Positions 1 through 6,643 of a stretch of DNA of 10,038 bases are shown one piece after another (within the stretch, counting starts at the first letter, position 1; every line of letters starts with the position of its first letter). This DNA is from Betaproteobacteria bacterium. GTDB lineage: Bacteria; Pseudomonadota; Gammaproteobacteria; Burkholderiales; Casimicrobiaceae. The stretch is taken from the NCBI GenBank assembly GCA_005883655.1, contig VBDA01000274.1:1-10038 (forward strand). The letters are read 5' to 3'. Below the pieces are notes generated by a model. That model was not told where the DNA came from. It was given only the letters and a program-made list of their open reading frames with translations, and searched no databases. The position numbers and the translations under genes are program-made.

Positions 1-208
1 CGTTTTACCCGCGACCCCGGGATGCTGCTATCGTCATATCGCAGTGTCTCGCGCCAAACTTTCCCCGGCAACGGCTGTCGAGTTTTGCACGGCCCTGTTC
101 GGCGCTACCATCCGTGTTTCCCGACTGACGCCGCGCGATCACAATGAACGCGACGGTCAACGCCGCCGCCGGGGCGCGCTCCGAAAACAAAGGCAAATGA
201 CTGCAATC

Positions 209-1411
209 ATGAACGACGCTTACTTGTCCCATCTGCGCCAAATCGTCGATCAAGTCCGCGCTGACGGTTTCTATAAGACGGAACGCGTCGTCGAGAGCCC
301 GCAGTCACCGCAGATTCGAGTCAACGGCACCGACGGTGTGCTCAATCTTTGCGCCAACAATTATCTGGGCCTCGCCGACGATCCACGGCTGGTGAAGGCC
401 GCACAAGCGGCGCTCGAACAGTGGGGTTTCGGCATGGCATCGGTGCGCTTCATCTGCGGAACCCAAACCGTGCATAAGGAGCTCGAGGCGGCGTTGAGCA
501 AGTTCTTGCGGGTCGACGACAGCATTCTCTATTCGAGCTGTTTTGACGCCAACGGCGGGCTCTTCGAGACGCTGCTCTCCGAGGAAGATGCGGTCATCAG
601 CGATGAATTAAACCACGCGAGCATCGTAGACGGCATCCGGCTTTGCAAGGCGAAACGCTTTCGTTACCGCAACAACGACATGCGCGATCTCGAGGCCAGG
701 CTACGGGAGGCCGACGCGGCAGGTGCGCGTTTCAAGTTGATCGCCACCGACGGCGTTTTTTCCATGGATGGCATCATTGCCGATCTGCGCTCGATTTGCG
801 CGCTTGCGGACCGGTACGGTGCCCTGGTGATGGTCGATGACTCGCACGCGGTGGGTTTTGTCGGAGACGGCGGCCGCGGCACCCCTGAATACTGTGATGT
901 CGAAGATCGCGTGGACATTGTCACCGGCACGCTGGGTAAGGCCCTGGGCGGCGCGGCAGGAGGCTATACTGCAGGCCGAAAGGAAATCGTGGAGTTGCTG
1001 CGTCAGCGCTCGCGTCCTTATCTTTTTTCCAACGCCGTGCCACCGAGCATCGCTGCAGCGACAATCAAGACGCTCGAGCTTCTGGATGGTGAAGAGGGTC
1101 GCACGATGAGAGAGCGCGTGCATCGGAACGCGGAGCACTTTCGCGAGGCGCTGACCAGGCTCGGCTTCGATCTTGTGCCGGGGCACCACCCGATCATTCC
1201 GGTTATGCTCGGCGATGCCGGGCTCGCTACGCGCGCCGCGGACGCGCTCCTCAAAGAAGGCGTTTACGTGATCGGCTTTTCGTACCCCGTCGTGCCCAAG
1301 GGCAAGGCGCGCCTGCGAACCCAGATGAGCGCCGCGCACGATCCGGAACAGATCGAACGCGCGGTTGCCGCGTTCGCCAAGGTCGGCAAGGCGCTCGGCG
1401 CCATTCACTGA
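209..1411 (+). CDS. kbl: 2-amino-3-ketobutyrate CoA ligase (glycine C-acetyltransferase)
   Basis: This is a PLP-dependent cytosolic enzyme of the alpha-oxoamine synthase family (fold type I). It cleaves 2-amino-3-ketobutyrate with CoA to glycine and acetyl-CoA, the second step of threonine degradation after Tdh. The 400-residue product aligns along its whole length with E. coli Kbl (398 aa): CANNYLGLA, GFGMASVRFICGTQ, SSCFDANGGLFETL, DDSHAVGFVG and the PLP-lysine motif TGTLGKALGG. Starting at ATG 209 puts the PLP lysine at residue 244, the E. coli number, so I prefer it. ATG 197 is an in-frame alternative 4 codons upstream. Neither has a well-spaced Shine-Dalgarno: AAAGG at 189-193 is too close to 197 and rather far from 209. 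The frame is open back to ATG 44, but residues 44-208 would encode nothing family-like. Positions 1-208 hold no gene or convincing promoter that I can see. tdh follows after 25 bases, which indicates an operon. Confidence 0.96.
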   Translation: MNDAYLSHLRQIVDQVRADGFYKTERVVESPQSPQIRVNGTDGVLNLCANNYLGLADDPRLVKAAQAALEQWGFGMASVRFICGTQTVHKELEAALSKFLRVDDSILYSSCFDANGGLFETLLSEEDAVISDELNHASIVDGIRLCKAKRFRYRNNDMRDLEARLREADAAGARFKLIATDGVFSMDGIIADLRSICALADRYGALVMVDDSHAVGFVGDGGRGTPEYCDVEDRVDIVTGTLGKALGGAAGGYTAGRKEIVELLRQRSRPYLFSNAVPPSIAAATIKTLELLDGEEGRTMRERVHRNAEHFREALTRLGFDLVPGHHPIIPVMLGDAGLATRAADALLKEGVYVIGFSYPVVPKGKARLRTQMSAAHDPEQIERAVAAFAKVGKALGAIH

Positions 1412-1436
1412 CGGACCGATCGGCATGGACGACAAG

Positions 1437-2465
1437 ATGAAGGCACTCGCCAAAGTGACACCTGGGCCCGGTCTGAAACTGGTCCAGGTTGACAAGCCCG
1501 AAGTGGGCCACAACGACGTCCTGATTCGTGTACGCAAGACCGCCATCTGCGGCACCGACGTGCACATCTGGAAATGGGACGAGTGGGCGCAGAAGACCAT
1601 TCCGGTGCCGATGCACGTCGGCCATGAATACGTCGGGCGGATCGTCGAGATGGGCCAGGAGGTCCGCGGATTCAAGATCGGCGACCGCGTCTCCGGCGAA
1701 GGGCACATCACCTGCGGGTTCTGCCGCAATTGCCGCGCCGGGCGGCGGCACCTGTGTCGAAACACGATCGGTGTCGGAGTCAACCGCGAAGGCGCCTTCG
1801 CCGAGTATCTGGTGATCCCGGCCTTCAACGCATTCAAGATTCCGGACGATATTTCCGACGATCTGGCTTCGATCTTCGATCCCTTCGGCAACGCAACGCA
1901 CACGGCCTTGTCGTTCAATCTGGTCGGCGAGGATGTGCTCATCACCGGCGCCGGACCGATCGGCATCATGGCGGCGGCGATCGCGCGCCACGTCGGCGCG
2001 CGGTATGTGGTGATCACCGACGTCAACGACTACCGGCTCGATCTCGCCCGACGCATGGGCGCGACCCGCGCGGTCAACGTCGAGCGCGAGAAGTTGCGCG
2101 ACGTCATGGACGAGCTGGGCATGACCGAAGGCTTCGACGTCGGAATGGAAATGTCCGGTGTGCCGCAGGCGTTCGAGAGCCTGCTCTTGCACATGAACCA
2201 CGGCGGCAAGGTCGCATTGCTCGGCATTCCGCCGGCGCGGATGGCTATCGATTGGAACCAGATCATTTTCAAGGGCCTGGAGATCAAGGGCGTCTACGGG
2301 CGCGAGATGTTCGAGACCTGGTACAAAATGGTGGCGATGATTCAGAGCGGTCTCGACTTGTCGCCGATCATCACCCACCACTATGCCGCTGAAGAATTCG
2401 AAACCGCGTTTGCGACCATGATCTCGGGCCAGAGCGGCAAGATCATTCTCGATTGGGCGGCTTAA
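1437..2465 (+). CDS. tdh: L-threonine 3-dehydrogenase
   Basis: This is a zinc-dependent medium-chain dehydrogenase that oxidises L-threonine with NAD+ to 2-amino-3-ketobutyrate, which Kbl then cleaves. The 342-residue product is close to E. coli Tdh (341 aa). Catalytic zinc/active-site motifs are KTAICGTDVH (Cys38 in both proteins) and GHEYVG (His63, Glu64). The structural zinc lobe is seen as CGFCRNCRAGRRHLC around residues 93-107. The NAD-binding glycine motif GAGPIG is at 171-176, and the C-terminal part contains GREMFETWYKM. ATG 1437 (MKAL) was chosen because it matches the family N-terminus and reproduces the Cys38 numbering. ATG 1425, 4 codons upstream, is possible, and neither start has a strong Shine-Dalgarno. 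The gene is probably co-transcribed with kbl. The 141 bases to the convergent mnmE end (2466-2606) show no GC hairpin plus T-run terminator. Confidence 0.97.
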   Translation: MKALAKVTPGPGLKLVQVDKPEVGHNDVLIRVRKTAICGTDVHIWKWDEWAQKTIPVPMHVGHEYVGRIVEMGQEVRGFKIGDRVSGEGHITCGFCRNCRAGRRHLCRNTIGVGVNREGAFAEYLVIPAFNAFKIPDDISDDLASIFDPFGNATHTALSFNLVGEDVLITGAGPIGIMAAAIARHVGARYVVITDVNDYRLDLARRMGATRAVNVEREKLRDVMDELGMTEGFDVGMEMSGVPQAFESLLLHMNHGGKVALLGIPPARMAIDWNQIIFKGLEIKGVYGREMFETWYKMVAMIQSGLDLSPIITHHYAAEEFETAFATMISGQSGKIILDWAA

Positions 2466-2606
2466 GCGATTGCGAACGAGGCGGCGGCCCGCAGACGGTC
2501 TACGCACGCGCCACCGCCGGGATGTTGCTGTCCGCCAAGCGTCTGGAAGCAGATCGTCGACAGCCGGTCCTCAATTGGCTGCCCGACGACAATACCCACC
2601 GAATGA

Positions 2607-3979
2607 TTACTTTCCGATGCAAAAACGACCGAAGATCGCTCCCAGCAGATCGTCGGCGGTATGCGCTCCGGTGATTTCGCCGAGTGCGTCGTGCGCCTGG
2701 CGCAGCTCCTCAGCGCATAGCTCGAGCGCGGGAGCGGACGCGGGCGAGAGATGCGTCGCCGCCAGCGCAAGGTGCTCCCGAGCCGTGCCAAGCGCTCGCA
2801 CGTGTCGCTCACGTGCCAGGAAGGCGTCGTGGGTGTTTTCCCCTGCGCCGACAACTTCCAGAATCGCGTGGCGCAGCAGATCGACTCCGCTGCCGGTTTT
2901 CGCCGACAACCAGACCTCGGCAATGCCATCGACGGCGCCGCGGCGCGCTTCCACACCCGCGAGGTCGATCTTGTTGCGCACGACCACCCTCGGCAAGGTC
3001 GAACGAAGCCTGGCGACGATCGCGGCGTCTCCGCCATGGTGGGGGGCGCGTGCGTCGGTTATAACCAGAGCCAGATCGGCGCGCTCGATTTCCGCCCACG
3101 CTCGCGCGACGCCGATTTGCTCGACGGCGTCGTTCGTCTCGCGCAAGCCTGCCGTATCGATGACGTGCAGCGGAATGCCATCGACCTCGACGCTGCTTCG
3201 GATCGCATCGCGCGTTGTTCCGGCAACGGCGGTCACGATCGCACGATCCTCCGATCCTCCCCGACGAGCTGATTGAGCAAACTGGACTTGCCAACATTGG
3301 GTTGTCCGATCAAGACAACTTCGATGCCCTCGAGCAACAAGCGCCCCTGACGGGAACGCCCGAGCAGGCCTTCGAGCGTATGCTGTAGCCGCTGGATCTT
3401 CCCGGCGACATCCGCGGCATGGACGAAGTCGACGTCCTCCTCCGGAAAATCGAGCGTAGCTTCGATAAACACACGGAGCTCCACCAATCGGTCGAGGAGC
3501 GCGTGGATCTCGCGTGAGAATTCCCCGACCAGGCTGCGCGTTGCCGCGCGAACGCCGGCGGCGGTCGTGGCGCTGATGAGATCGGCCACAGCTTCGGCCT
3601 GCGCGAGGTCGATCTTGTCGTTGAGGAACGCGCGCTTGGTGAACTCACCGGGCTCGGCAAGGCGCGCGCCGAGGTCGAGGCAGCGCTGAAGGGCCAACGC
3701 AAGAACCGCCGGCCCGCCGTGTCCTTGCAGCTCGAGAACGTTTTCTCCGGTGTACGACGCAGGCGCGGGAAAGAACAACGCGATGCCCTTGTCGAGCGTA
3801 TCGCCATGCGCGCCGTGGAATGCAGTGCTCGTTGCTACGCGAGGCGCGAGCGGGCGGCCGATAATGCCGTTGACGATATCGGTGAGATCCGGTCCCGAAA
3901 GCCGGACGATGCCGATGCCGCCGCGCCCCGGGGGCGTCGCGATCGCGGCGATGACGTCGGTGTCAGCGGTTTTGGACAT
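2607..3979 (-). pseudogene. mnmE: tRNA uridine-5-carboxymethylaminomethyl GTPase, split by a frameshift
   Basis: MnmE (TrmE) is a potassium-activated GTPase that, with MnmG, modifies the wobble uridine of several tRNAs. The N-terminal part (3979-3233, 248 aa) has the folate-binding domain (ATPPGRGGIGIVRLSG, LELQGHGGP), the start of the helical domain (RAFLNDKIDLAQAEA) and the P-loop GQPNVGKS at residues 225-232. It then runs out of frame after LVGEDR and stops at TGA 3233-3235. The other frame resumes with IVTAVAGTTRD (G2), IDTAGLRET (G3) and NKID (G4), and ends in the family-typical FCIGK at 2607. The cause is an exact 8-bp tandem duplication at 3244-3259. Deleting one copy gives GEDRAIVTAVAGTTRD and a 454-residue protein, the E. 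coli length. The downstream frame has a GTG (3236-3234) overlapping the TGA, so reinitiation is conceivable. The ATG at 3979 lies 19 bases after the yidC stop, and the cluster ends here without mnmG. Sequencing error is a live alternative to true inactivation. Confidence 0.93.
3244..3259. repeat. 8-bp tandem duplication inside mnmE
   Basis: CGATCCTC occurs twice in direct succession (3244-3251 and 3252-3259; GAGGATCG twice on the coding strand), and period-8 identity extends one base further to 3260. It lies between the P-loop and switch I codons of mnmE. It adds 8 bases, changes the reading frame and creates the TGA at 3233-3235. One copy fewer restores the conserved protein exactly, so the duplication is the lesion and not just a neighbouring repeat. 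Confidence 0.95.
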
Positions 3980-3998
3980 GCGAAGCGCCTATGCCTCA

Positions 3999-5693
3999 TC
4001 ACCGTCTTTTAGCGGCAACCAAAGCCGCCTCGCGCTCGAGCACACGGTTCATGTGCCATTGCTGAAAAATCTGCAGCGAGTTGTTGATCAGCCAGTAGAG
4101 CACCAAGCCCGACGGGAAAAAGATGAACATCACCGAGAACGCGATCGGCATGATCTGCATCACCTTGGCCTGCACTGGATCCTGAATAGGCGTCGGCGAG
4201 AGCTTGACCTGCAGATAGGCGGTGATCGCGTAGACGACCGGCAATACGAAATAGGGGTCGGGTGCGGAAAGGTCGTGAATCCAGGCGATCCACGGCGCGT
4301 GGCGGAGCTCCACCGCGGAAAGCAGCACCCAATACAGCGCGATGAATACCGGAATCTGGACCAGGATGGGAAGGCAGCCGCCGAGCGGATTGATCTTTTC
4401 GGTCTTGTACATTTCCATCATCTTTATCTGCAGCTGCTGCTTGTCGTTGGCATACTGCGCCTGCAAAGCCTTGAGCTTGGGCGCGATGACTTTCATCTTC
4501 GCCATCGAACGCGCGCTGGCATGATTGAGCGGATAGAACACGCTCTTGATGATGATGGTCAGCAGAACGATCGCCCAACCCCAGTTGTGCACCAGGCCGT
4601 CGAGCCATTTCAAGAGCCAGAACAAAGGCGCGGCGAGCACGGTGAAGATACCGTAGTCGACGACGAGATCGAGTCCCGGCGCAAGCTTCTTCAGCGTGTC
4701 CTGTTCCTGCGGGCCGACGTACAGCGGCACCTTGATTTCGCCGGTGGCCCCGGGCGTGATCGGCGGCGCCTGAATAATGACGCCGTCGGCGTAGAGCCCG
4801 CCATCGAGCTTCTTGGCGTAGAACTCGCGCGGCGTTTTCGGCACGTCGGGAGGCACCCAAGCGGCGACGAAATAATGCTCGACCATGCCAACCCAGCCGT
4901 TGTCGGCGTTTTTCGTATACGGAAGCTTGCGGTTCGGATCGGTGGCGAGTTTGTCGAGCTCGGCGAATTCGAGTTTCTTGAATTTGTCGGTTTCGTTATA
5001 GAGCACCGGCCCGGTATACGCTGCCGGGGCCATGGAGCTCTGCACAACCGCAGCCTTGGTGTCGCGCGTGAGCTGGAAATAGGCGTAGGGTGCGATCGGT
5101 GCAGTGCCGGCGTTGGTTACGTCGTACGCAACGTCGATGACATAGCTGCCGCGATGAAACGTCAGCTTCTGGTCGACCTTGTCGCCGTTAGTGGCGGTCG
5201 CCCGCAACGTGAGCACAAGCTCGTTCACGCCGGAAGTCAACTCGCGCGGCCCGGGCAACGCTTGCCAAGGCGTTCGATGGTTCGGAAATCCTTCGCCTAG
5301 CAGCCCTGTCTGCGCGACAAATGTCCGCTCGGCATTTTTCTGCAGCAATACGTAAGGCTTGCTTTCGTCGTTCGTATCGCGGTGCGCCGATAGGGCAACC
5401 TCGGTCAGGACCGCGCCGAGCGTATCGACCGTGGCGGTGTACAGATCGGTCTTGATGGCGACTTTCTCGCTCGGCGCGCTCGTAGCGGCGACGGCCCCCG
5501 GCACCGCGCCGGGCAAGATCGACGGCGGCGGCATGGCACCGGCGGGGACGGGCGCGTCGACAGCCGTCGCGGGGAGAGCCTGCTGCACCGCCGGTGGCGA
5601 CACCGGCGGCCGATGCTCGGACTGCCAGCGCTCCCAGAGGAACAGCGCCGAAAAAGAAAAAATGACAAACAGGATGAGACGTTGGGTGTCCAT
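3999..5693 (-). CDS. yidC: Membrane protein insertase YidC (Oxa1 family)
   Basis: YidC is an inner-membrane insertase/chaperone that works alone or with SecYEG. The 564-residue protein (E. coli 548) has the Gram-negative layout. Residues about 4-21 are an N-terminal membrane anchor (RLILFVIFSFSALFLWERW), followed by a Pro/Ala-rich linker and a large periplasmic domain to about residue 340. The conserved core follows, with membrane segments near 349-387, 441-462, 480-496 and 511-535. Motifs include SMAKM, INPLGGCLPILVQIPVF, IHDLSAPDPY and FFPSGLVLYWLINN. The position of the groove arginine (R366 in E. coli) is Lys383 here (IIIKSVFYPL), which keeps the positive charge. The C-terminus is basic (AAKRR). 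The ATG lies 36 bases after the yidD stop. No good Shine-Dalgarno precedes it, so translation may depend on the upstream genes. mnmE starts 19 bases downstream. Confidence 0.98.
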   Translation of the reverse strand: MDTQRLILFVIFSFSALFLWERWQSEHRPPVSPPAVQQALPATAVDAPVPAGAMPPPSILPGAVPGAVAATSAPSEKVAIKTDLYTATVDTLGAVLTEVALSAHRDTNDESKPYVLLQKNAERTFVAQTGLLGEGFPNHRTPWQALPGPRELTSGVNELVLTLRATATNGDKVDQKLTFHRGSYVIDVAYDVTNAGTAPIAPYAYFQLTRDTKAAVVQSSMAPAAYTGPVLYNETDKFKKLEFAELDKLATDPNRKLPYTKNADNGWVGMVEHYFVAAWVPPDVPKTPREFYAKKLDGGLYADGVIIQAPPITPGATGEIKVPLYVGPQEQDTLKKLAPGLDLVVDYGIFTVLAAPLFWLLKWLDGLVHNWGWAIVLLTIIIKSVFYPLNHASARSMAKMKVIAPKLKALQAQYANDKQQLQIKMMEMYKTEKINPLGGCLPILVQIPVFIALYWVLLSAVELRHAPWIAWIHDLSAPDPYFVLPVVYAITAYLQVKLSPTPIQDPVQAKVMQIMPIAFSVMFIFFPSGLVLYWLINNSLQIFQQWHMNRVLEREAALVAAKRR

Positions 5694-5729
5694 GAACCAG
5701 TCAGAAAGTGAGAAGTTCTCGAGCCTTGC

Positions 5730-5939
5730 TCAAGGAACGGGGTCGTACCCGCCCGGATGATACGGATGACACCGCGCGATGCGGCGAGCCGCAAGCCACG
5801 CACCCTTCGCCGCACCATGGCGCTCGACGGCTTCGCGGGCATAGTCGGAGCAACTCGGGAAAAATCGGCAGTTTGCGCCCATCAACGGACGGATCGCGTA
5901 TTGGTAGGCCCGCAGCATGAACAGCAGCAGCACTTTCAT
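5730..5939 (-). CDS. yidD: Membrane protein insertion efficiency factor YidD
   Basis: This small (69 aa) DUF37/YidD-family protein is thought to sit at the inner face of the cytoplasmic membrane and assist Sec/YidC-dependent insertion. It shows the family pattern: a hydrophobic, amphipathic N-terminus (MKVLLLFMLRAYQYAIRPL), the core CRFFPSCSDYAREAV with its paired cysteines at residues 24 and 30, and the C-terminal CHPYHPGGYDPVP. E. coli YidD is 85 aa; the shorter length here reflects a short C-terminal tail. Its ATG (5939-5937) overlaps the rnpA TGA (5938-5936) as ATGA, so the two are probably translationally coupled. It sits in its usual place between rnpA and yidC. Confidence 0.97.
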   Translation of the reverse strand: MKVLLLFMLRAYQYAIRPLMGANCRFFPSCSDYAREAVERHGAAKGAWLAARRIARCHPYHPGGYDPVP

Positions 5940-6232
5940 CGATCACTAGCGTCCGTCAGAGTGGCAAGGAGCTCGGACGCTTCGTGCAAAAGGCTGGGCA
6001 GCACCCTCGGGGGGCATGGGGTCCGCAACCGAAGCACGATATCGAACGAGTCCAGGGCAGGCCGGCGCTGGCGCACTGCTTCGCGAAGAAGCCGGCGAAG
6101 GTAGTTACGCTCGACCGCGCCTGCGAGCAGCTTTTTTCCGATGACGAATCCGACCCGACCAACCGAGCGTTCCGCGGGCGACGCGAGCAGTTGAAGATGT
6201 GCCCCGTTGAGACGCCGCCCGGCCTTGAACAA
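5936..6232 (-). CDS. rnpA: Ribonuclease P protein component (start uncertain, N-terminus probably longer)
   Basis: RnpA is the basic protein subunit of RNase P, which binds M1 RNA and helps cleave 5' leaders from pre-tRNAs. The signature is clear: GRVGFVIGKKLLAGAVERNYLRRLLREAV, with the RNR-type helix (ERNYLRRLLRE) in the second half. From the first canonical start, TTG 6232, the product is 98 aa, short for a family usually near 110-120. The same frame upstream encodes RHRLRGAPAFAG joined to LFKAGRRLNG, which looks like the normal RnpA N-terminal strand/helix (RLR..xxF..xFk.GrR). The gene therefore probably starts further up. Between the rpmH stop and 6232 there is no ATG, GTG or TTG in any frame of this strand. 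CTG 6301-6299 and ATA 6283-6281 are the only near-cognate candidates in frame. A 6-bp hairpin (6233-6248) abuts the TTG. The stop overlaps the yidD start. Confidence 0.9.
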   Translation of the reverse strand: MFKAGRRLNGAHLQLLASPAERSVGRVGFVIGKKLLAGAVERNYLRRLLREAVRQRRPALDSFDIVLRLRTPCPPRVLPSLLHEASELLATLTDASDR

Positions 6233-6330
6233 ACCCGCGAATGCGGGTGCGCCCCGGAGTCGGTGGCGCTGATTCGAGCCTATCGCGACGGTCGCGCTCA
6301 GAGTGGTGCTAGTCGTGCCGGACGCCGTGC

Positions 6331-6465
6331 TCAGACGGCGAGCCGCGTGCGGCCCTTCGCCCGGCGAGCGCGCAGGACCTTGCGCCCGCCAATACTCTTC
6401 ATGCGGGCCCGAAAACCGTGTGTCCGCTTGCGGCGGACGACGGAGGGCTGATAGGTGCGTTTCAT
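6331..6465 (-). CDS. rpmH: 50S ribosomal protein L34
   Basis: L34 is a 44-residue, strongly basic protein of the large ribosomal subunit. The product begins MKRTYQPSVVRRKRTHGF, continues RARMKSIGGRKVLRARRAKG and ends RTRLAV, matching the family over its full length. A Shine-Dalgarno-like GAAGG (6477-6473) stands 7 bases before the ATG. It is the first gene of the leftward cluster, directly behind a near-consensus sigma70 promoter, and is followed 98 bases later by the first canonical rnpA start. Confidence 0.97.
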   Translation of the reverse strand: MKRTYQPSVVRRKRTHGFRARMKSIGGRKVLRARRAKGRTRLAV

Positions 6466-6494
6466 AATGCCGCCTTCGATGGAAAAAGCCTTAC

Positions 6495-6524
6495 ATTAGA
6501 GCGCTTTGCGTACCACTCTGTCAA
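6495..6524 (-). promoter_or_regulatory. Promoter of the rpmH-rnpA-yidD-yidC-mnmE cluster
   Basis: On the minus strand a perfect -35 TTGACA (6524-6519) is followed after 18 bases by TCTAAT (6500-6495), a 5/6 match to the -10 consensus. The predicted transcript start near 6488 gives a leader of about 20 bases that contains the rpmH Shine-Dalgarno. The position just upstream of rpmH and pointing away from dnaA is the expected one. The call rests on consensus matching only. Confidence 0.8.
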
Positions 6525-6546
6525 GGATCATCAGCGCTTGGGCTGC

Positions 6547-6555
6547 TGTGGATAA
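6547..6555 (-). promoter_or_regulatory. DnaA box (perfect consensus)
   Basis: TGTGGATAA on the + strand is the complement of TTATCCACA, the high-affinity DnaA box. It lies in the rpmH-dnaA divergent gap, where the -35 region of the putative dnaA promoter would fall. DnaA bound here could repress its own gene, as known in other bacteria, or form part of the origin. A weaker 7/9 match, TTATCCATG (6638-6646), overlaps the dnaA start codon. No other perfect box was found by eye in the window. Confidence 0.8.
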
Positions 6556-6567
6556 CTCGAGCTCGAG
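6556..6567. repeat. 12-bp perfect palindrome beside the DnaA box
   Basis: CTCGAGCTCGAG is self-complementary (two CTCGAG units in tandem). It lies directly between the DnaA box (ends 6555) and the putative dnaA -10 (6573). The position in the promoter spacer fits an operator, but no known regulator is recognised from the motif. Confidence 0.6.
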
Positions 6568-6572
6568 CGGAG

Positions 6573-6578
6573 TACAAT
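6573..6578 (+). promoter_or_regulatory. Putative -10 element of the dnaA promoter
   Basis: TACAAT (5/6 match to TATAAT) lies 65 bases before the dnaA ATG. The -35 position at 17-bp spacing (GGATAA, 6550-6555) is poor and coincides with the DnaA box, so activity may depend on or be blocked by DnaA. The predicted start near 6585 would place the hairpin at 6587-6606 at the very 5' end of the mRNA. Confidence 0.5.
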
Positions 6579-6586
6579 GGCGCCGA

Positions 6587-6615
6587 CGGGCCCCGCACGG
6601 TGCCCGCTCTTTTTT
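6587..6615 (+). terminator. Terminator-like hairpin with T-run in the dnaA leader
   Basis: CGGGC (6587-6591) pairs with GCCCG (6602-6606), with further CC/GG pairing inside after one mismatch. The stem is followed within four bases by six T residues (6610-6615). This has the shape of a Rho-independent terminator, but it stands between the putative dnaA promoter and the dnaA start codon. It could attenuate dnaA transcription or stop rightward read-through. The stem is short, so chance is possible. Confidence 0.4.
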
Positions 6616-6643
6616 CCAGCTTCGCTCCCCGAGTAGCTTATCC

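Noticed and set aside
85..111. TTGCAC and TACCAT as a promoter for kbl
   Set aside because: The spacing is only 15 bases and both hexamers are imperfect, so this is not distinguishable from chance.
44..208. 55-codon N-terminal extension of the kbl reading frame
   Set aside because: The translated part is Arg-rich without family similarity, and starting at 209 places the PLP lysine at residue 244 as in E. coli Kbl.
701..2507. Large minus-strand open frames opposite kbl and tdh
   Set aside because: They are antisense shadows of two confidently assigned enzymes, with low-complexity composition and no recognisable motif.
3750..5300. Long + strand open frame opposite yidC and mnmE
   Set aside because: It is antisense to two well-recognised genes, and its product is rich in His/Arg/Asp without any domain, typical of an antisense shadow in high-GC DNA.
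5936..6490. Long open frame of rnpA running through the whole of rpmH, as in the nested rpmH/rnpA arrangement of Thermus
   Set aside because: The frame across rpmH has no ATG, GTG or TTG and no RnpA-like sequence before about 6268; open frames of this length are common by chance in GC-rich DNA.
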